Counted from the stretch's first letter, positions 45,721-54,518 are shown. The stretch: DNA of 64,000 bases from Kribbella flavida DSM 17836 (GCF_000024345.1 NC_013729.1:5084001-5148000), one strand, 5' to 3'. A program made the numbers and translations. Notes: generated from the letters alone by a model not told the origin.

Positions 45721-45874
45721 CAGGTGTTCCATTTCTCGCGCGTGCCACAGGTCACCCACGAAAGTCGGTGGTGCAGAATCGGTTGGCGTCGCCGGACGGT
45801 GGTCACCCCCTGTGGCAGGAGCACCGAATGGCAACAGCGACCAAGTTTGCCACACCGGCGCAGCGGCGGCGAAA

Positions 45875-47074
45875 TCAGCGACGGCGCCGTCGCTTCGCCA
45901 GCAGCACCAGGTCGACCTTCGCGGTGTGCGCGTCCTGGCGCACCTCCCGGTACCCGGCCTTCCGGTAGAGCCGCAGGTTGCCCTCGCTGTCCGCCCCGGT
46001 GAACAACTCGTACTGCGTGACCTCGGCCGGCGCGGTCTGCTCGGCGATCTTCAGCAGCCGGGTCCCCACCCCACGGCCCTGCCAGTCCGGGGCCACCATC
46101 AGCCGGCCGATCCGTCCCACCGACCCGTCGACGGCGACGTGCACCGAGCCCACGATCCTCGTCCCGGCGACGGCCTTCCAGACCCGGCCCTGCCGGATCC
46201 GCTCGACCGTGCCGTCCAGGTGCTCCACCAGCGGCGGGATGGTGAAGTCGTCGTAGGCCAGCGCCTCGGACAGGTAAGCCGCGCGTTGCAGCGTGTGGAT
46301 CTCCCCCGCGTCGCTTTCCACGGCCGGCAACACCTCGACCAGCGACGCCGCGTCGTCCTTCCCGGTCACGGCGTCACCCCAGGCGGCCAGGAGATCCGGC
46401 CGCCGCTCCGCAGTACGCCGTACTGCCTGTTCGTGGCGCCACTTGGCGATCAGCGCGTGGTTACCTGACAGGAGCACGTCCGGTACGTCGTGGCCGCGCC
46501 AGGACGTCGGCTTCGTGTAGACCGGGTACTCCAGCAGGCCGTCGCCGGAGTGGGACTCCTCGGCCAGGGACTCCGGGTTGCCGATCACACCGGGCAGCAG
46601 GCGGGCCACGGCCTCGACCATGACGAGCACCGCCACCTCGCCGCCGTTCAGCACGTAGTCGCCGATCGAGACCTCGTCCACCCGCATCCGCTCAGCCGCG
46701 TACGACGCCACTCGCGCGTCGATGCCTTCGTACCGGCCGCAGGCGAAAGCCAGCCAGGGCTCGGCCGCCAGCTCGTAGGCCAGCTCCTGCGTGAACGGGC
46801 GACCCGCAGGCGTCGGCACGATCAGCCGGGGCTGCGCCGGGCCGTCGATCGGTGCGACGGCGTCCAGCGCCTGCCCCCAGGGTTCAGGCTTCATCACCAT
46901 GCCCGCACCACCGCCGTACGGGGTGTCGTCGACCGTGCGGTGCCGGTCGTGCGTCCACTCGCGCAGGTCGTGCACCCGGACGTCCAGCAGCCCGCTCTTC
47001 GCCGCTTTGCCGACCAGACTGAGGTCCAGCGCGGCCAGGTACTCCGGGAAGATCGAGACGACGTCCAGCCTCAT
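45875..47074 (-). CDS. trmD: tRNA (guanine37-N1)-methyltransferase fused to a C-terminal GNAT domain
   Basis: 399 residues, against about 230-270 for ordinary TrmD. Residues 1-235 are a full TrmD: MRLDVVSIFPEYL, the knot segments PYGGGAGMVMKPEP, CGRYEGIDARV, SIGDYVLNGGEVAVLVMVEA and LLSGNHALIAKWRHEQA. Residues of about 245-395 form a GNAT acetyltransferase with GRIGRLMVAPDWQGRGVGTRLL (acetyl-CoA site QGRGVG near 330-335) and NLRLYRKAGYREV. There is no stop, start or frame break between them. The ATG overlaps the rimM stop by one base. Confidence 0.93.
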   Translation of the reverse strand: MRLDVVSIFPEYLAALDLSLVGKAAKSGLLDVRVHDLREWTHDRHRTVDDTPYGGGAGMVMKPEPWGQALDAVAPIDGPAQPRLIVPTPAGRPFTQELAYELAAEPWLAFACGRYEGIDARVASYAAERMRVDEVSIGDYVLNGGEVAVLVMVEAVARLLPGVIGNPESLAEESHSGDGLLEYPVYTKPTSWRGHDVPDVLLSGNHALIAKWRHEQAVRRTAERRPDLLAAWGDAVTGKDDAASLVEVLPAVESDAGEIHTLQRAAYLSEALAYDDFTIPPLVEHLDGTVERIRQGRVWKAVAGTRIVGSVHVAVDGSVGRIGRLMVAPDWQGRGVGTRLLKIAEQTAPAEVTQYELFTGADSEGNLRLYRKAGYREVRQDAHTAKVDLVLLAKRRRRR

Positions 47075-47622
47075 CAGCTGTCGCCTGGCTCGGTCGGAGT
47101 CACCTCAGCACCCTCGGGGTCGAGCAGGCCCGGCCGGTCGGCCACCAGCACGTACTTCTCGTCCAGGTCGATCTTGGGCACCAGCTGCTCGACCAGCGGA
47201 ACCAGGACGGCGTTGCCGGCCGGGCGGCGAATCTCCAGCAGGTCCTGGGACGGCAGGTGGACGACGTCGATCACCTCGCCGGCCTGCTCGCCGTCGGTCG
47301 TCCGCACGCTCAGGCCGATCAGCTCGCGGTCGTAGTACTCCTCGGGGTCCTCCGGGCGCTCGTCCTCGGCGATCTCGGCCTGCAGCACCAGGTTGCGCAG
47401 CTGCTCGGCGGCGGTCCGGTCCGGGCTCTCGACGAACTTCACCAGCAGGCGCCCGCTGTGCCAGCGGCTGGACTCGACGGTCAGGGTCCGGGGCGGCTTG
47501 GTGTCCGTGACCAGGGTCGCGCCGTCGGCGAACCGCCGGTCCGGCTCGTCGGTCCTGACGTCCAGCCCGACCTCGCCCTTGATCCCGTGTGCCCGGCCGA
47601 TCCGGCCGACGGTCACCAACAC
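47074..47622 (-). CDS. rimM: Ribosome maturation factor RimM
   Basis: 182 residues from GTG 47622. VTVGRIGRAHGIKGEVGLDVRTD opens the first barrel, YYDRELIGLSVRT and the closing PLVEQLVPKIDLDEKYVLVADRPGLLD are the PRC-barrel region. Assists 30S head assembly with S19. Coupled to trmD. Confidence 0.96.
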   Translation of the reverse strand: MLVTVGRIGRAHGIKGEVGLDVRTDEPDRRFADGATLVTDTKPPRTLTVESSRWHSGRLLVKFVESPDRTAAEQLRNLVLQAEIAEDERPEDPEEYYDRELIGLSVRTTDGEQAGEVIDVVHLPSQDLLEIRRPAGNAVLVPLVEQLVPKIDLDEKYVLVADRPGLLDPEGAEVTPTEPGDS

Positions 47623-47646
47623 CGCATGTCCCTCTTTCTGCTCGCG

Positions 47647-47725
47647 CCGGCCCGGACGGGCCGGTCGCTCGTGGATCCGACAACGAAGATACGACGAAGG
47701 GCCGCACCCAGCCGGGTACGGCCCT
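47647..47725 (-). promoter_or_regulatory. Hairpins between khpA and rimM
   Basis: A 12-bp stem with one mismatch (47698-47709/47714-47725, AGGGCCG outer part) lies 18 nt downstream of the khpA stop, followed by an 8-bp stem 47647-47654/47657-47664. In the middle of one operon these may act as partial terminators separating rpsP-khpA from rimM-trmD. Confidence 0.55.
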
Positions 47726-47742
47726 CCAGGACGTGCTGCGGC

Positions 47743-47994
47743 TCAGCGGCGCGGGCGCCGGTTGAGCTCGTCGACGAAGTCGATCCGGACCGACGACTCG
47801 GAGCTGAGCGCTCCGACCACGGTACGGATCGCGGTCGCCGTGCGGCCGTTGCGGCCGATCACCTTGCCGATGTCCTCGGGGTGCACGTGCACCTCGAGGG
47901 TGCGTCCGCGGCGCAGGTTCCGGGCGCGGACGCTGACGTCGTCAGGGTTGTCCACGATGCCCCGGACCAGGTGCTCGAGCGCCTCGGTCTCCAT
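47743..47994 (-). CDS. khpA: KH-domain RNA-binding protein KhpA
   Basis: 83 residues from ATG 47994 (a GTG one codon earlier is possible). LEHLVRGIVDNPDDVSVRA and VHPEDIGKVIGRNGRTATAIRTVV with the GxxG loop (GRNG) define the KH fold. Two nucleotides... or fewer separate it from rpsP, the conserved rpsP-khpA-rimM arrangement. Confidence 0.95.
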   Translation of the reverse strand: METEALEHLVRGIVDNPDDVSVRARNLRRGRTLEVHVHPEDIGKVIGRNGRTATAIRTVVGALSSESSVRIDFVDELNRRPRR

Positions 47995-47999
47995 CACGG

Positions 48000-48527
48000 T
48001 CAGGCCTTGGCGTCGTCGGCCGGCGCGGCCTCGGCGGCCGCCTCGGGCGCGGCAGCCTCAGGAGCAGCCTCGGCCGGAGCCTCGGCGGCGGCCTCGGCCG
48101 GAGCCTCGGTCTTGGCCGCGTCGTCCTTCTTGTCGGCCTTCTTCGCGGCGGCCTTCTTGGTCGTCACAGCCTCGGTCTTCAGCGTGCCGTGCGCCTCGGC
48201 GAGGGCCTCGTTGAAGATCTCCTGCTTGTCCCGCTTGGGCTCCTTGACCCGCAGCGGCGCCGGAGCCTCCAGGCCCTTGAACTTCTGCCAGTCGCCACTG
48301 GCCTTGAAGATCGCCTGAACGGCCTCGGTCGGCTGCGCGCCGACGCTCAGCCAGTACTGCGCCCGGTCCGACTCGACGTGGATGAACGACGGCTCGGTCT
48401 TCGGGTTGTACTTGCCGATCTCCTCGATGGCGCGGCCGTCACGCTTGGCGCGGGCGTCCATCACGACGATGCGGTAGTGCGGCGCACGCTTCTTGCCGAT
48501 GCGCTTCAAACGGATCTTGACTGCCAC
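48000..48527 (-). CDS. rpsP: 30S ribosomal protein S16
   Basis: 175 residues from GTG 48527 with GAGGAG upstream. The S16 core AVKIRLKRIGKKRAPHYRIVVMDARAKRDGRAIEEIGKYNP covers the first 90 residues. After about residue 118 comes a Lys/Ala then Ala/Glu/Pro-rich tail (EAPAEAAAEAPAEAAPEAAAPE), similar in style to the tail of S2 in this window. Confidence 0.97.
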   Translation of the reverse strand: MAVKIRLKRIGKKRAPHYRIVVMDARAKRDGRAIEEIGKYNPKTEPSFIHVESDRAQYWLSVGAQPTEAVQAIFKASGDWQKFKGLEAPAPLRVKEPKRDKQEIFNEALAEAHGTLKTEAVTTKKAAAKKADKKDDAAKTEAPAEAAAEAPAEAAPEAAAPEAAAEAAPADDAKA

Positions 48528-48660
48528 GTTTGTGGGGTCTCCTCGGAATCACAAATGGGGTGAGCCGCACGCCGTCGTGGGGACAACGGGTGGAAGCTCG
48601 AATGGGCCGGCCGGCGGGTGGAGTTAGAGGGCTGCACAACATCCGGACGGACTCAGCCTG

Positions 48661-48688
48661 ACATTGTGCCAGATCCACCCGGCGTCAA
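48661..48688 (-). promoter_or_regulatory. Promoter of the rpsP operon
   Basis: Minus-strand TTGACG (48688-48683), a 16-nt spacer and CAATGT (48666-48661). The -35 box overlaps the last codon of the upstream GH4 gene. Predicted leader about 125 nt to the rpsP GTG. Confidence 0.6.
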
Positions 48689-50046
48689 CCAATCCGGGAC
48701 CGGTACGCCGCCAGGTCGGGAAGACGCTCGGCGTACCCGTCGAGCAGCTTCGTGGCGGTGTTCACCGAGTCGATCAGCGGATGCCAGGCGAAGGCCCGCA
48801 GCGCGGTCGACCGGGACCCCGTCGCCGCGGCCTCGATCGTGGACCGCTCCACCGCCTTGACCGCGCTCACCAGTCCGGCCTGGTGGTCGGTCAACTGCGA
48901 CACGGTCAGCGGCCGGGCCCCGTTGGCGTCGACCGTGCAGGGGACCTCCACCACGGCGTCGTCGTCCAGGTGCCTCAGCGTGCCACGGTTGCGGACGTTG
49001 AGGATCAGCGAGGCGCGCTCGTTGTGGGCGATCGCGCGCATCAGCGAGAGCGCGACCTGTTCGTACCCGCCCGCGGACATGTCCCGCTCGTCCCGCTCCC
49101 CCGCGTCGGCGACCTCCCGGCTCTCCACCATGTACGTCGACTCGCGCTCGGCCCGGGTCTTCTGCCACAGCTCCAGCGCGTCGCCGGGGCGGCGGGTGGT
49201 CTCGGCGTAGAAGTCGGACTGCTGGTCGAGCAGGAACTTGCCGCGCGTCTTCTCCACCGACTGCACCGCGGCGAGGGTCTCGCGGGCGAAGTAGTAGTAG
49301 TGCAGGTACTCGTTGGGGATCGCGCCGAGCGAGCGCAGCCACGAGGCGCCGAACAGCCGGCCCTCCTCGAAGTCGCCGAGCGATTCGGAGTCGGCGAGCA
49401 GCTTCGGCAGGTGATCCACTCCGCCGGACTGGAGTCCACGCAGCCAGCCGAGGTGGTTCAGCCCGGCGTAGTCGTAGAACGTCTGCGAGGCGTCCAGTCC
49501 CAGTGCGAGCGCGGCGCGCCGGCCGAGGCCGGACGGTGAGTCGCAGATGCCGATCACTCGGTCGCCGAGGTACGGCAGCATCGCCTCGGTCACCATCCCG
49601 GCCGGGTTGGTGAAGTTGATGACCCAGGCCTCCGGCGCCACGGCGGCGACCCGCCGGGCGACGGCGGTGGCGACGGGCAGCGTGCGTAGCCCGTACGCGA
49701 TCCCGCCGGCGCCGACCGTCTCCTGTCCGAGAACGCCGAGGTCGAGCGCCACCCGCTCGTCCACCGTACGGCCTTCGAGCCCGCCCACCCTGATCGCGGA
49801 GAAGACGAAGTCGGTGCCGCGCAGAGCCTCGTCCAGATCGGTTGTCGCCGTCACCACGGGCGCCGAACTACTGTCGTCAGTGCGGTCGGCCTGTTGCTTC
49901 AGCACCGCGGTGATCGCGTCGAGGCGGGTGCGGTCGGTGTCGTAGAGCGTCACCGAGGTGATGCGGCCTTCACCGCGATCCGAGAGCAGGGCCTGGTAGA
50001 CGAGCGGCACGCGGAACCCTCCGCCGCCGAGCATGGTCAGTTTCAC
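48685..50046 (-). CDS. Glycoside hydrolase family 4 (6-phospho-beta-glucosidase-like)
   Basis: 453 residues from GTG 50046, overlapping the deoR-type gene stop. NAD-dependent GH4: an N-terminal Rossmann start KLTMLGGGGFRVPLVYQALL, NFTNPAGMVTEAM, GICDSPSGLGRRAA (metal Cys) and YAGLNHLGW (metal His). Expected to cleave phosphorylated or plain beta-glucosides by the oxidation-elimination mechanism. Forms an operon with its likely regulator and faces a PfkB sugar kinase. Confidence 0.9.
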   Translation of the reverse strand: MKLTMLGGGGFRVPLVYQALLSDRGEGRITSVTLYDTDRTRLDAITAVLKQQADRTDDSSSAPVVTATTDLDEALRGTDFVFSAIRVGGLEGRTVDERVALDLGVLGQETVGAGGIAYGLRTLPVATAVARRVAAVAPEAWVINFTNPAGMVTEAMLPYLGDRVIGICDSPSGLGRRAALALGLDASQTFYDYAGLNHLGWLRGLQSGGVDHLPKLLADSESLGDFEEGRLFGASWLRSLGAIPNEYLHYYYFARETLAAVQSVEKTRGKFLLDQQSDFYAETTRRPGDALELWQKTRAERESTYMVESREVADAGERDERDMSAGGYEQVALSLMRAIAHNERASLILNVRNRGTLRHLDDDAVVEVPCTVDANGARPLTVSQLTDHQAGLVSAVKAVERSTIEAAATGSRSTALRAFAWHPLIDSVNTATKLLDGYAERLPDLAAYRSRIG

Positions 50047-50795
50047 GCCAGCACCACCTGCACTCCCGCTTCCGCCAGTTGGGCCCGGGTCGCCTCGTCG
50101 GCGCCGGGTTCGGTCACCACCGTGGTCAGTTCGCCGGGGTCGCAGACCTTGGCGACGCCGTGGCCGGGGAACTTGCTCGCGTCGGCCAGCAGCACCACCC
50201 GGTCGGCGGCCTGGATCATCGCCCGCTTCACCGGGACCTCGATCATCGTGCTGTCCATCACCCTGCCGTCCGGCCGGACCCCGCTGGTGCCGAGGAACAA
50301 CGTGTCCACGTGAATCTGCCGCAGGCTCTCCTCGGTCAAGTACCCGACCAGGGAGCGGTAGCTGCGGCGCAGCAACCCACCGAGCACGATCAGCTCGATC
50401 TGCTCGTCGTTCTGCAACTCCTCCAGCACCGCGAGGTTGCTGGTGACAACGGTCAGCGAGCGCCCGTGCAGCTGCTGGGCCAGCTGGTGCGCGGTGGTGC
50501 CGATGTCCAGCAGCACCGACTCGCCGTCCTCGATCAGCTCGGCGGCCTTGCGGGCGATCCGGTTCTTCTCGTCCGCCCGCACCGCGCTCACCTCGGCGAA
50601 CGGCTCGTCACCGCCGTCGACGGCCAGCGCACCGCCGTACACCCGGGTCAGCCGGCCCTGCTCGTGCAGGGCTTCCAGATCGCGGCGGATCGTCGCCTCG
50701 CTCACGCCCAGCTGGGCGGCCAGCACTTTGACGCCACCGGCCCCGTCGGCCCGGAGCGCGCGCACGATCTGGTCCTGACGCTGCTTCGGCAACAC
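50043..50795 (-). CDS. DeoR-family sugar-responsive transcriptional regulator
   Basis: 250 residues from GTG 50795. The HTH RQDQIVRALRADGAGGVKVLAAQLGVSEATIRRDLEALHEQGRLTRVYGGAL and the sugar-phosphate-sensing domain (LLDIGTTAHQLAQQL, VVTSNLAVLEEL, DTLFLGTSGV) are typical. TACGGT ends 7 nt before the GTG, which is why this start is preferred to the TTG at 50816 inside it. Probably controls both the GH4 operon and the divergent kinase. Confidence 0.9.
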   Translation of the reverse strand: MLPKQRQDQIVRALRADGAGGVKVLAAQLGVSEATIRRDLEALHEQGRLTRVYGGALAVDGGDEPFAEVSAVRADEKNRIARKAAELIEDGESVLLDIGTTAHQLAQQLHGRSLTVVTSNLAVLEELQNDEQIELIVLGGLLRRSYRSLVGYLTEESLRQIHVDTLFLGTSGVRPDGRVMDSTMIEVPVKRAMIQAADRVVLLADASKFPGHGVAKVCDPGELTTVVTEPGADEATRAQLAEAGVQVVLA

Positions 50796-50822
50796 AGCAA
50801 AGACCGTATCACCCAAACTCCG

Positions 50823-50906
50823 TCACATTCGCTCAAATACATGCAGACCTATTGCGCGGATCGCGCGAGCCGACCAGACTGTTTGCACGAGTGTGAGCGA
50901 TCGTGC
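50823..50906. promoter_or_regulatory. Candidate DeoR operators in the divergent intergenic region
   Basis: Two inverted copies of a TKTGAGCGAWNGTG-like element: TTTGAGCGAATGTG on the minus strand (50838-50825) and TGTGAGCGATCGTG on the plus strand (50892-50905). The second lies inside GCACGA-N10-TCGTGC (50885-50906). The arrangement suits looping control of deoR-GH4 and pfkB together. Assignment to DeoR is inference. Confidence 0.5.
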
Positions 50907-50918
50907 AGGGGTGTGACG

Positions 50919-51923
50919 ATGGACCAGCTGGATGTGGTGGTGTCCGGCCTGGTCTTCCACGACCTCGTGCTCGGTCTGCCCGGTCCGCCGCGCCCTGGCA
51001 CGGAGGTCTGGGCGACGGACTCGGCCGAGAGCCCCGGCGGGATCGCGAACTTCGCGGTCGCGCTCGCCCGGCTCGGACTCCGGACCGGACTGGCCGCGGT
51101 CTTCGGCGCCGACGATCTCGGCGACCGGCTGCGCGACCGGCTCACCACCACCGAGGGCGTCGACCTGTCGCTCTCCCGTACGCTCGCCGGCTGGCAGACC
51201 CCTCTCACGGTGGCCCTTGCCTACGACAACGACCGGGCACTGGTCACCCGGGGCACCCCTCCCCCGCTGTCGGCCGACGAGCTGATCACCACGCCGCCGG
51301 CCGCCCACGCGGTCGCCGCCCACATCGGCCCGTGGCCGAACGAGTGGCTGGCCGCCGCCAAGGCGGCCGGCAGCGTGGTGTTCGCCGACGTCGGCTGGGA
51401 CCCGTCCGAGCGCTGGGACCCCACGGTCCTGGACCAGCTCGAGCACTGCGACGTGTTCCTGCCGAACGCCGGCGAAGCGATGAACTACACCCGCACGGCC
51501 GGTCCCGAACAGGCCCTCGACCGGCTCGGCGAGCTGGTGCCGGTCGTCGTCGTCTCCAACGGCGCCCAGGGCGCGCTGGCGCTCGACGCCGGCACCGGCG
51601 AACGGGTCGTCGTACCGGCCTACCAGGTGCCGGCGGTGGACACCACCGGTGCGGGTGACGTGTTCGCTGCCGGGTTCATCGCCGCCACGTTGTGGGGACT
51701 GCCGCTGGCCGAGCGGGTCCGGTTCGGCTCGCTGACCGCCGCGATCTCGGTGACCCGGCTGGGTGGCGCCGACGCGGCGCCGCGCTGGGCCGACCTCGCC
51801 GCCTGGCAGCACGACCACCCGGAAGACCCGTCCCTTGCCGCGCTGCTGGGGAACCACGGCGCAACCAACGCGGCCGATGCAGCACCTGTGCAGCCGCTCG
51901 GTAGGTGGTCGGGCCGGCGATAG
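50919..51923 (+). CDS. PfkB-family carbohydrate kinase
   Basis: 334 residues from ATG 50919, with AGGGG upstream (a GTG two codons earlier is also in frame). SPGGIANFAVALARLGLRTGLAAVFGADDLGDRL is the PfkB N-terminal signature region; DTTGAGDVFAAGF carries the anion hole and catalytic Asp247. Phosphorylates a sugar or nucleoside. The 40-residue C-terminal extension is not typical. Likely works with the GH4 enzyme. Confidence 0.9.
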   Translation: MDQLDVVVSGLVFHDLVLGLPGPPRPGTEVWATDSAESPGGIANFAVALARLGLRTGLAAVFGADDLGDRLRDRLTTTEGVDLSLSRTLAGWQTPLTVALAYDNDRALVTRGTPPPLSADELITTPPAAHAVAAHIGPWPNEWLAAAKAAGSVVFADVGWDPSERWDPTVLDQLEHCDVFLPNAGEAMNYTRTAGPEQALDRLGELVPVVVVSNGAQGALALDAGTGERVVVPAYQVPAVDTTGAGDVFAAGFIAATLWGLPLAERVRFGSLTAAISVTRLGGADAAPRWADLAAWQHDHPEDPSLAALLGNHGATNAADAAPVQPLGRWSGRR

Positions 51924-51967
51924 GGTGCGGGAACGAGAGCGGTCCTGAGCGCGTCGGAAGGTACGTC

Positions 51968-52162
51968 ATGGTGGGGAAACGGGGACGCGTGATCGGGCGG
52001 GTCGGTCCGGGCATCGTCGGTGAGGTGATGTTGCCGGTCCGCGGTGCCACCGAAGCCTTCTACGCTTACCCGGCGGCCGACGAGGTGATCGAGGTGGGCA
52101 CGCCGGTGGTGGTCGTCGACTTCGATCCGCCCCGCTCGGTCTACGTCGCCCGCGCCTTCTGA
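51968..52162 (+). CDS. Short NfeD-like OB-fold protein
   Basis: 64 residues from ATG 51968 with GGAAGG upstream. GKRGRVIGRVGPGIVGEVMLPVRGATEAFYAYPAADEVIEVGTPVVVVD fits the C-terminal OB domain of NfeD without its membrane part. NfeD proteins pair with flotillin-like SPFH proteins, and such a gene follows 24 nt downstream. Confidence 0.7.
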   Translation: MVGKRGRVIGRVGPGIVGEVMLPVRGATEAFYAYPAADEVIEVGTPVVVVDFDPPRSVYVARAF

Positions 52163-52185
52163 ACGCTTCGTTCCCTGGAGGGGAA

Positions 52186-53538
52186 ATGCTCTGGACGTAC
52201 CTGATCGTCGGCGCCATCGCGCTGGTGGTCCTGCTGCTGCTGTTCCGGATGGTCTGGCGGGTGGCGGAACCGAACGAGGCGCTGATCATCTCCGGCCTCG
52301 GCGCGCACTCCAGCCACGAGCAGGTCAACGAGACCCTCGGCTTCAAGATCGTGGTCGGCCGCGGCACCGCCGTACTGCCCGGCTTCCAGACCGTCCGCCG
52401 GTTGCCGCTGGATATCCGGGCCACACCGCTGACCGTCACCTGCGTGTCCAGCCAGGGCATCCCGCTGCACATCAAGGGCGTCACGGCGTACAAGGTCGGG
52501 GACGACTACGGCTCGATCGCGAACGCGGCGCGGCGGTTCCTGGAGCAGAGCGACGAGCAGGTGATGGGCACCATCCACGAGCTGTTCGCGGGTCACCTGC
52601 GGGCGATCGTCGGCTCCACCACGGTCGAGGAGATGCTGCACGACCGGGAGACGCTGACCACCAACATCCGCGGCTCGCTGGCCGGCGACATGGAGAAGCT
52701 CGGCCTGGTGGTCGACTCGCTGCAGATCCAGGAGATCGACGACGAGTCCGGCTACATCAAGAACCTGGGCCGTCCGCAAGCCGCCGCGGTCGAGGCCGCG
52801 GCCCGGATCGCGCAGGCCGAGCGGGACCGGGAGGCCACCGAGCGCGAGCAGGTCGCCGCCGCCGCGAAGGCCGCCGCCGTCCGGCAGAGCTCGATCGCCC
52901 AGGCCGGCTACCAGGCCGAGGTCGACCAGGCGAACTCCAAGGCCTCGCAGTCCGGCCCGCTGGCCGAGGCGCTGGCCCGCCAGGAGGTCGTGGTCGCCGA
53001 GACCGAGACCGCCAAGCTGAACGCGTCGCTGGCCGAGAAGCAGCTGGAGTCCAGCGTGCTGAAGCCGGCCGACGCCGAGGCGTACAAGCAGCGCACGCTG
53101 GCCGCGGCCGCGCGCGACGCGCAGATCGCCGCCGCCGAGGCGCAGGCCCGCGAGGTCACCCTGCGCGGTGAGGCGGAGGCGAAGGCCACCGAGCTGACCG
53201 GTAAGGCCGAGGCAGCCGCGGTGCAGGCCAAGGCGATGGCCGAGGCGGCCGGCATCAAGGCCCGCGCCGAGGCGCTGGCGACGAACACCGACGCGGTGGT
53301 CGCCCAGCAGCTGGCCGAGGCGTACCCGCAGATCGTTCAGGCCGCGGCCAGCTCGTTCGAGAAGGTCGGCAACATGGTCGTGCTCAACGGTGCCCAGGGC
53401 ATCGAGGACACCCTGGTCAAGACGATCACGATGGGTGGCTCCGGCTTCGCGCTGGCCAAGCAGCTGATCGACTCGCTGAGCACCAAGCCGGCCGACGGGC
53501 AGCCCGCCTTGGAGCCGGTGAAGAACGAGACGGCCTGA
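52186..53538 (+). CDS. floT: Flotillin-like SPFH-domain membrane protein
   Basis: 450 residues from ATG 52186 with GGAGGGG upstream. One N-terminal membrane helix (YLIVGAIALVVLLLLFRMVW), the SPFH domain (EPNEALIISGLG, GTAVLPGFQTVRRLPLDIRA), then a long Ala/Glu-rich coiled coil of about residues 210-370 and a hydrophobic GSGFALAKQLI tail. Flotillins scaffold ordered membrane domains. Operon with the NfeD-like protein. Confidence 0.9.
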   Translation: MLWTYLIVGAIALVVLLLLFRMVWRVAEPNEALIISGLGAHSSHEQVNETLGFKIVVGRGTAVLPGFQTVRRLPLDIRATPLTVTCVSSQGIPLHIKGVTAYKVGDDYGSIANAARRFLEQSDEQVMGTIHELFAGHLRAIVGSTTVEEMLHDRETLTTNIRGSLAGDMEKLGLVVDSLQIQEIDDESGYIKNLGRPQAAAVEAAARIAQAERDREATEREQVAAAAKAAAVRQSSIAQAGYQAEVDQANSKASQSGPLAEALARQEVVVAETETAKLNASLAEKQLESSVLKPADAEAYKQRTLAAAARDAQIAAAEAQAREVTLRGEAEAKATELTGKAEAAAVQAKAMAEAAGIKARAEALATNTDAVVAQQLAEAYPQIVQAAASSFEKVGNMVVLNGAQGIEDTLVKTITMGGSGFALAKQLIDSLSTKPADGQPALEPVKNETA

Positions 53539-53680
53539 CGTTTTCGACCGTCGGTCAGTCAGTTACTGCACCTGAATCGAATCCGTTTCTCGCTGACCAG
53601 CGATGCGCTAGCTTGAGCCCATCACTCCAGGCGTCACGGACATCACCGCCCGTGACCGGTCGCTTGAGGGACTGATCATC

Positions 53681-54460
53681 GTGCTCAAACGGATTCTCAG
53701 TGTTCTGGCCTCACTCCTGGTCGGTGCCGCCACGCTGGTGGCGGTACCGACCGAGGCGCAGGCCGCGCCCAACTTCAAAGCCCCCTACCCCTGTGGTCAG
53801 CGCTGGACCTACAGCCACCACTCCGCCGAGGTCCGCCGCGCCCTGGACTTCGTCCGCGCGGACGGTGGCGTCACGAACGGAACGCCGGTACTCGCTTCGG
53901 CGGCCGGTGTCGCGACCCGGTACTCCCAGCCCAGCGGAGCCGGCAACTACATCGCGATCGATCACGGCGGCGGCTGGAAGACCTACTACTTCCACCTCGG
54001 CGTCTTCTCCGTGGCCAGTGGCGCGTACGTCGCCCAGGGCCAGCAGATCGGAACCACCGGCAGTACCGGCAACTCCTCCGGCCCGCACATCCACTACGAG
54101 CAGCTGTACAACGGCGTCGGCCAGAACATCGTCATCAACGGATCAGGTCTGGCCTACCCCGGCTCGTACAACCAGTACTTCCTCACCAGCGACAACGGGT
54201 GCGGCGGCAGTGGTGGCAGTTTCATGACCTGGGGATCCGGCATCCGGATCCGCTCCGACGCCCGGCTGTCCGCTCCGGTCGTGGGCACGCTGGCCGGCCC
54301 GACGCAGGTCTGGGTGGTCTGCCAGAAGCAGGGCGACACGGTCACCGCCGAGGGCTACACCAACAACTGGTGGTCCAAGCTGCGTGACCAGAACGGCTTC
54401 ATCACCAACATCTACATCGACCACCCGGCGGCGCAGCTGCCCGGCGTCCCGATCTGCTGA
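53681..54460 (+). CDS. Secreted M23 peptidase with C-terminal SH3-like domain
   Basis: 259 residues from GTG 53681. A signal peptide to about residue 28, then a LytM-type catalytic domain: HHSAEVRRALDFV, YYFHLG and SGPHIHYE (HxH zinc ligands). The C-terminal 70 residues (RIRSDARLSAPVVGTLAGP, NNWWSKLRDQNGFITNIYIDH) form an SH3-like wall-binding tail. The same tail occurs in the amidase at 57775-59142. Confidence 0.88.
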   Translation: MLKRILSVLASLLVGAATLVAVPTEAQAAPNFKAPYPCGQRWTYSHHSAEVRRALDFVRADGGVTNGTPVLASAAGVATRYSQPSGAGNYIAIDHGGGWKTYYFHLGVFSVASGAYVAQGQQIGTTGSTGNSSGPHIHYEQLYNGVGQNIVINGSGLAYPGSYNQYFLTSDNGCGGSGGSFMTWGSGIRIRSDARLSAPVVGTLAGPTQVWVVCQKQGDTVTAEGYTNNWWSKLRDQNGFITNIYIDHPAAQLPGVPIC

Positions 54461-54468
54461 ACCTCCCT

Positions 54469-54518
54469 GTTGCGTCCGAAGAAGCCGGGCCTGCTGCGCT
54501 CGCTTCTTCGGACGCAAC
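54469..54518. terminator. Bidirectional hairpin terminator
   Basis: A perfect 17-bp stem (GTTGCGTCCGAAGAAGC at 54469-54485 with 54502-54518) and a 16-nt loop between convergent M23 and protease genes. Confidence 0.85.
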
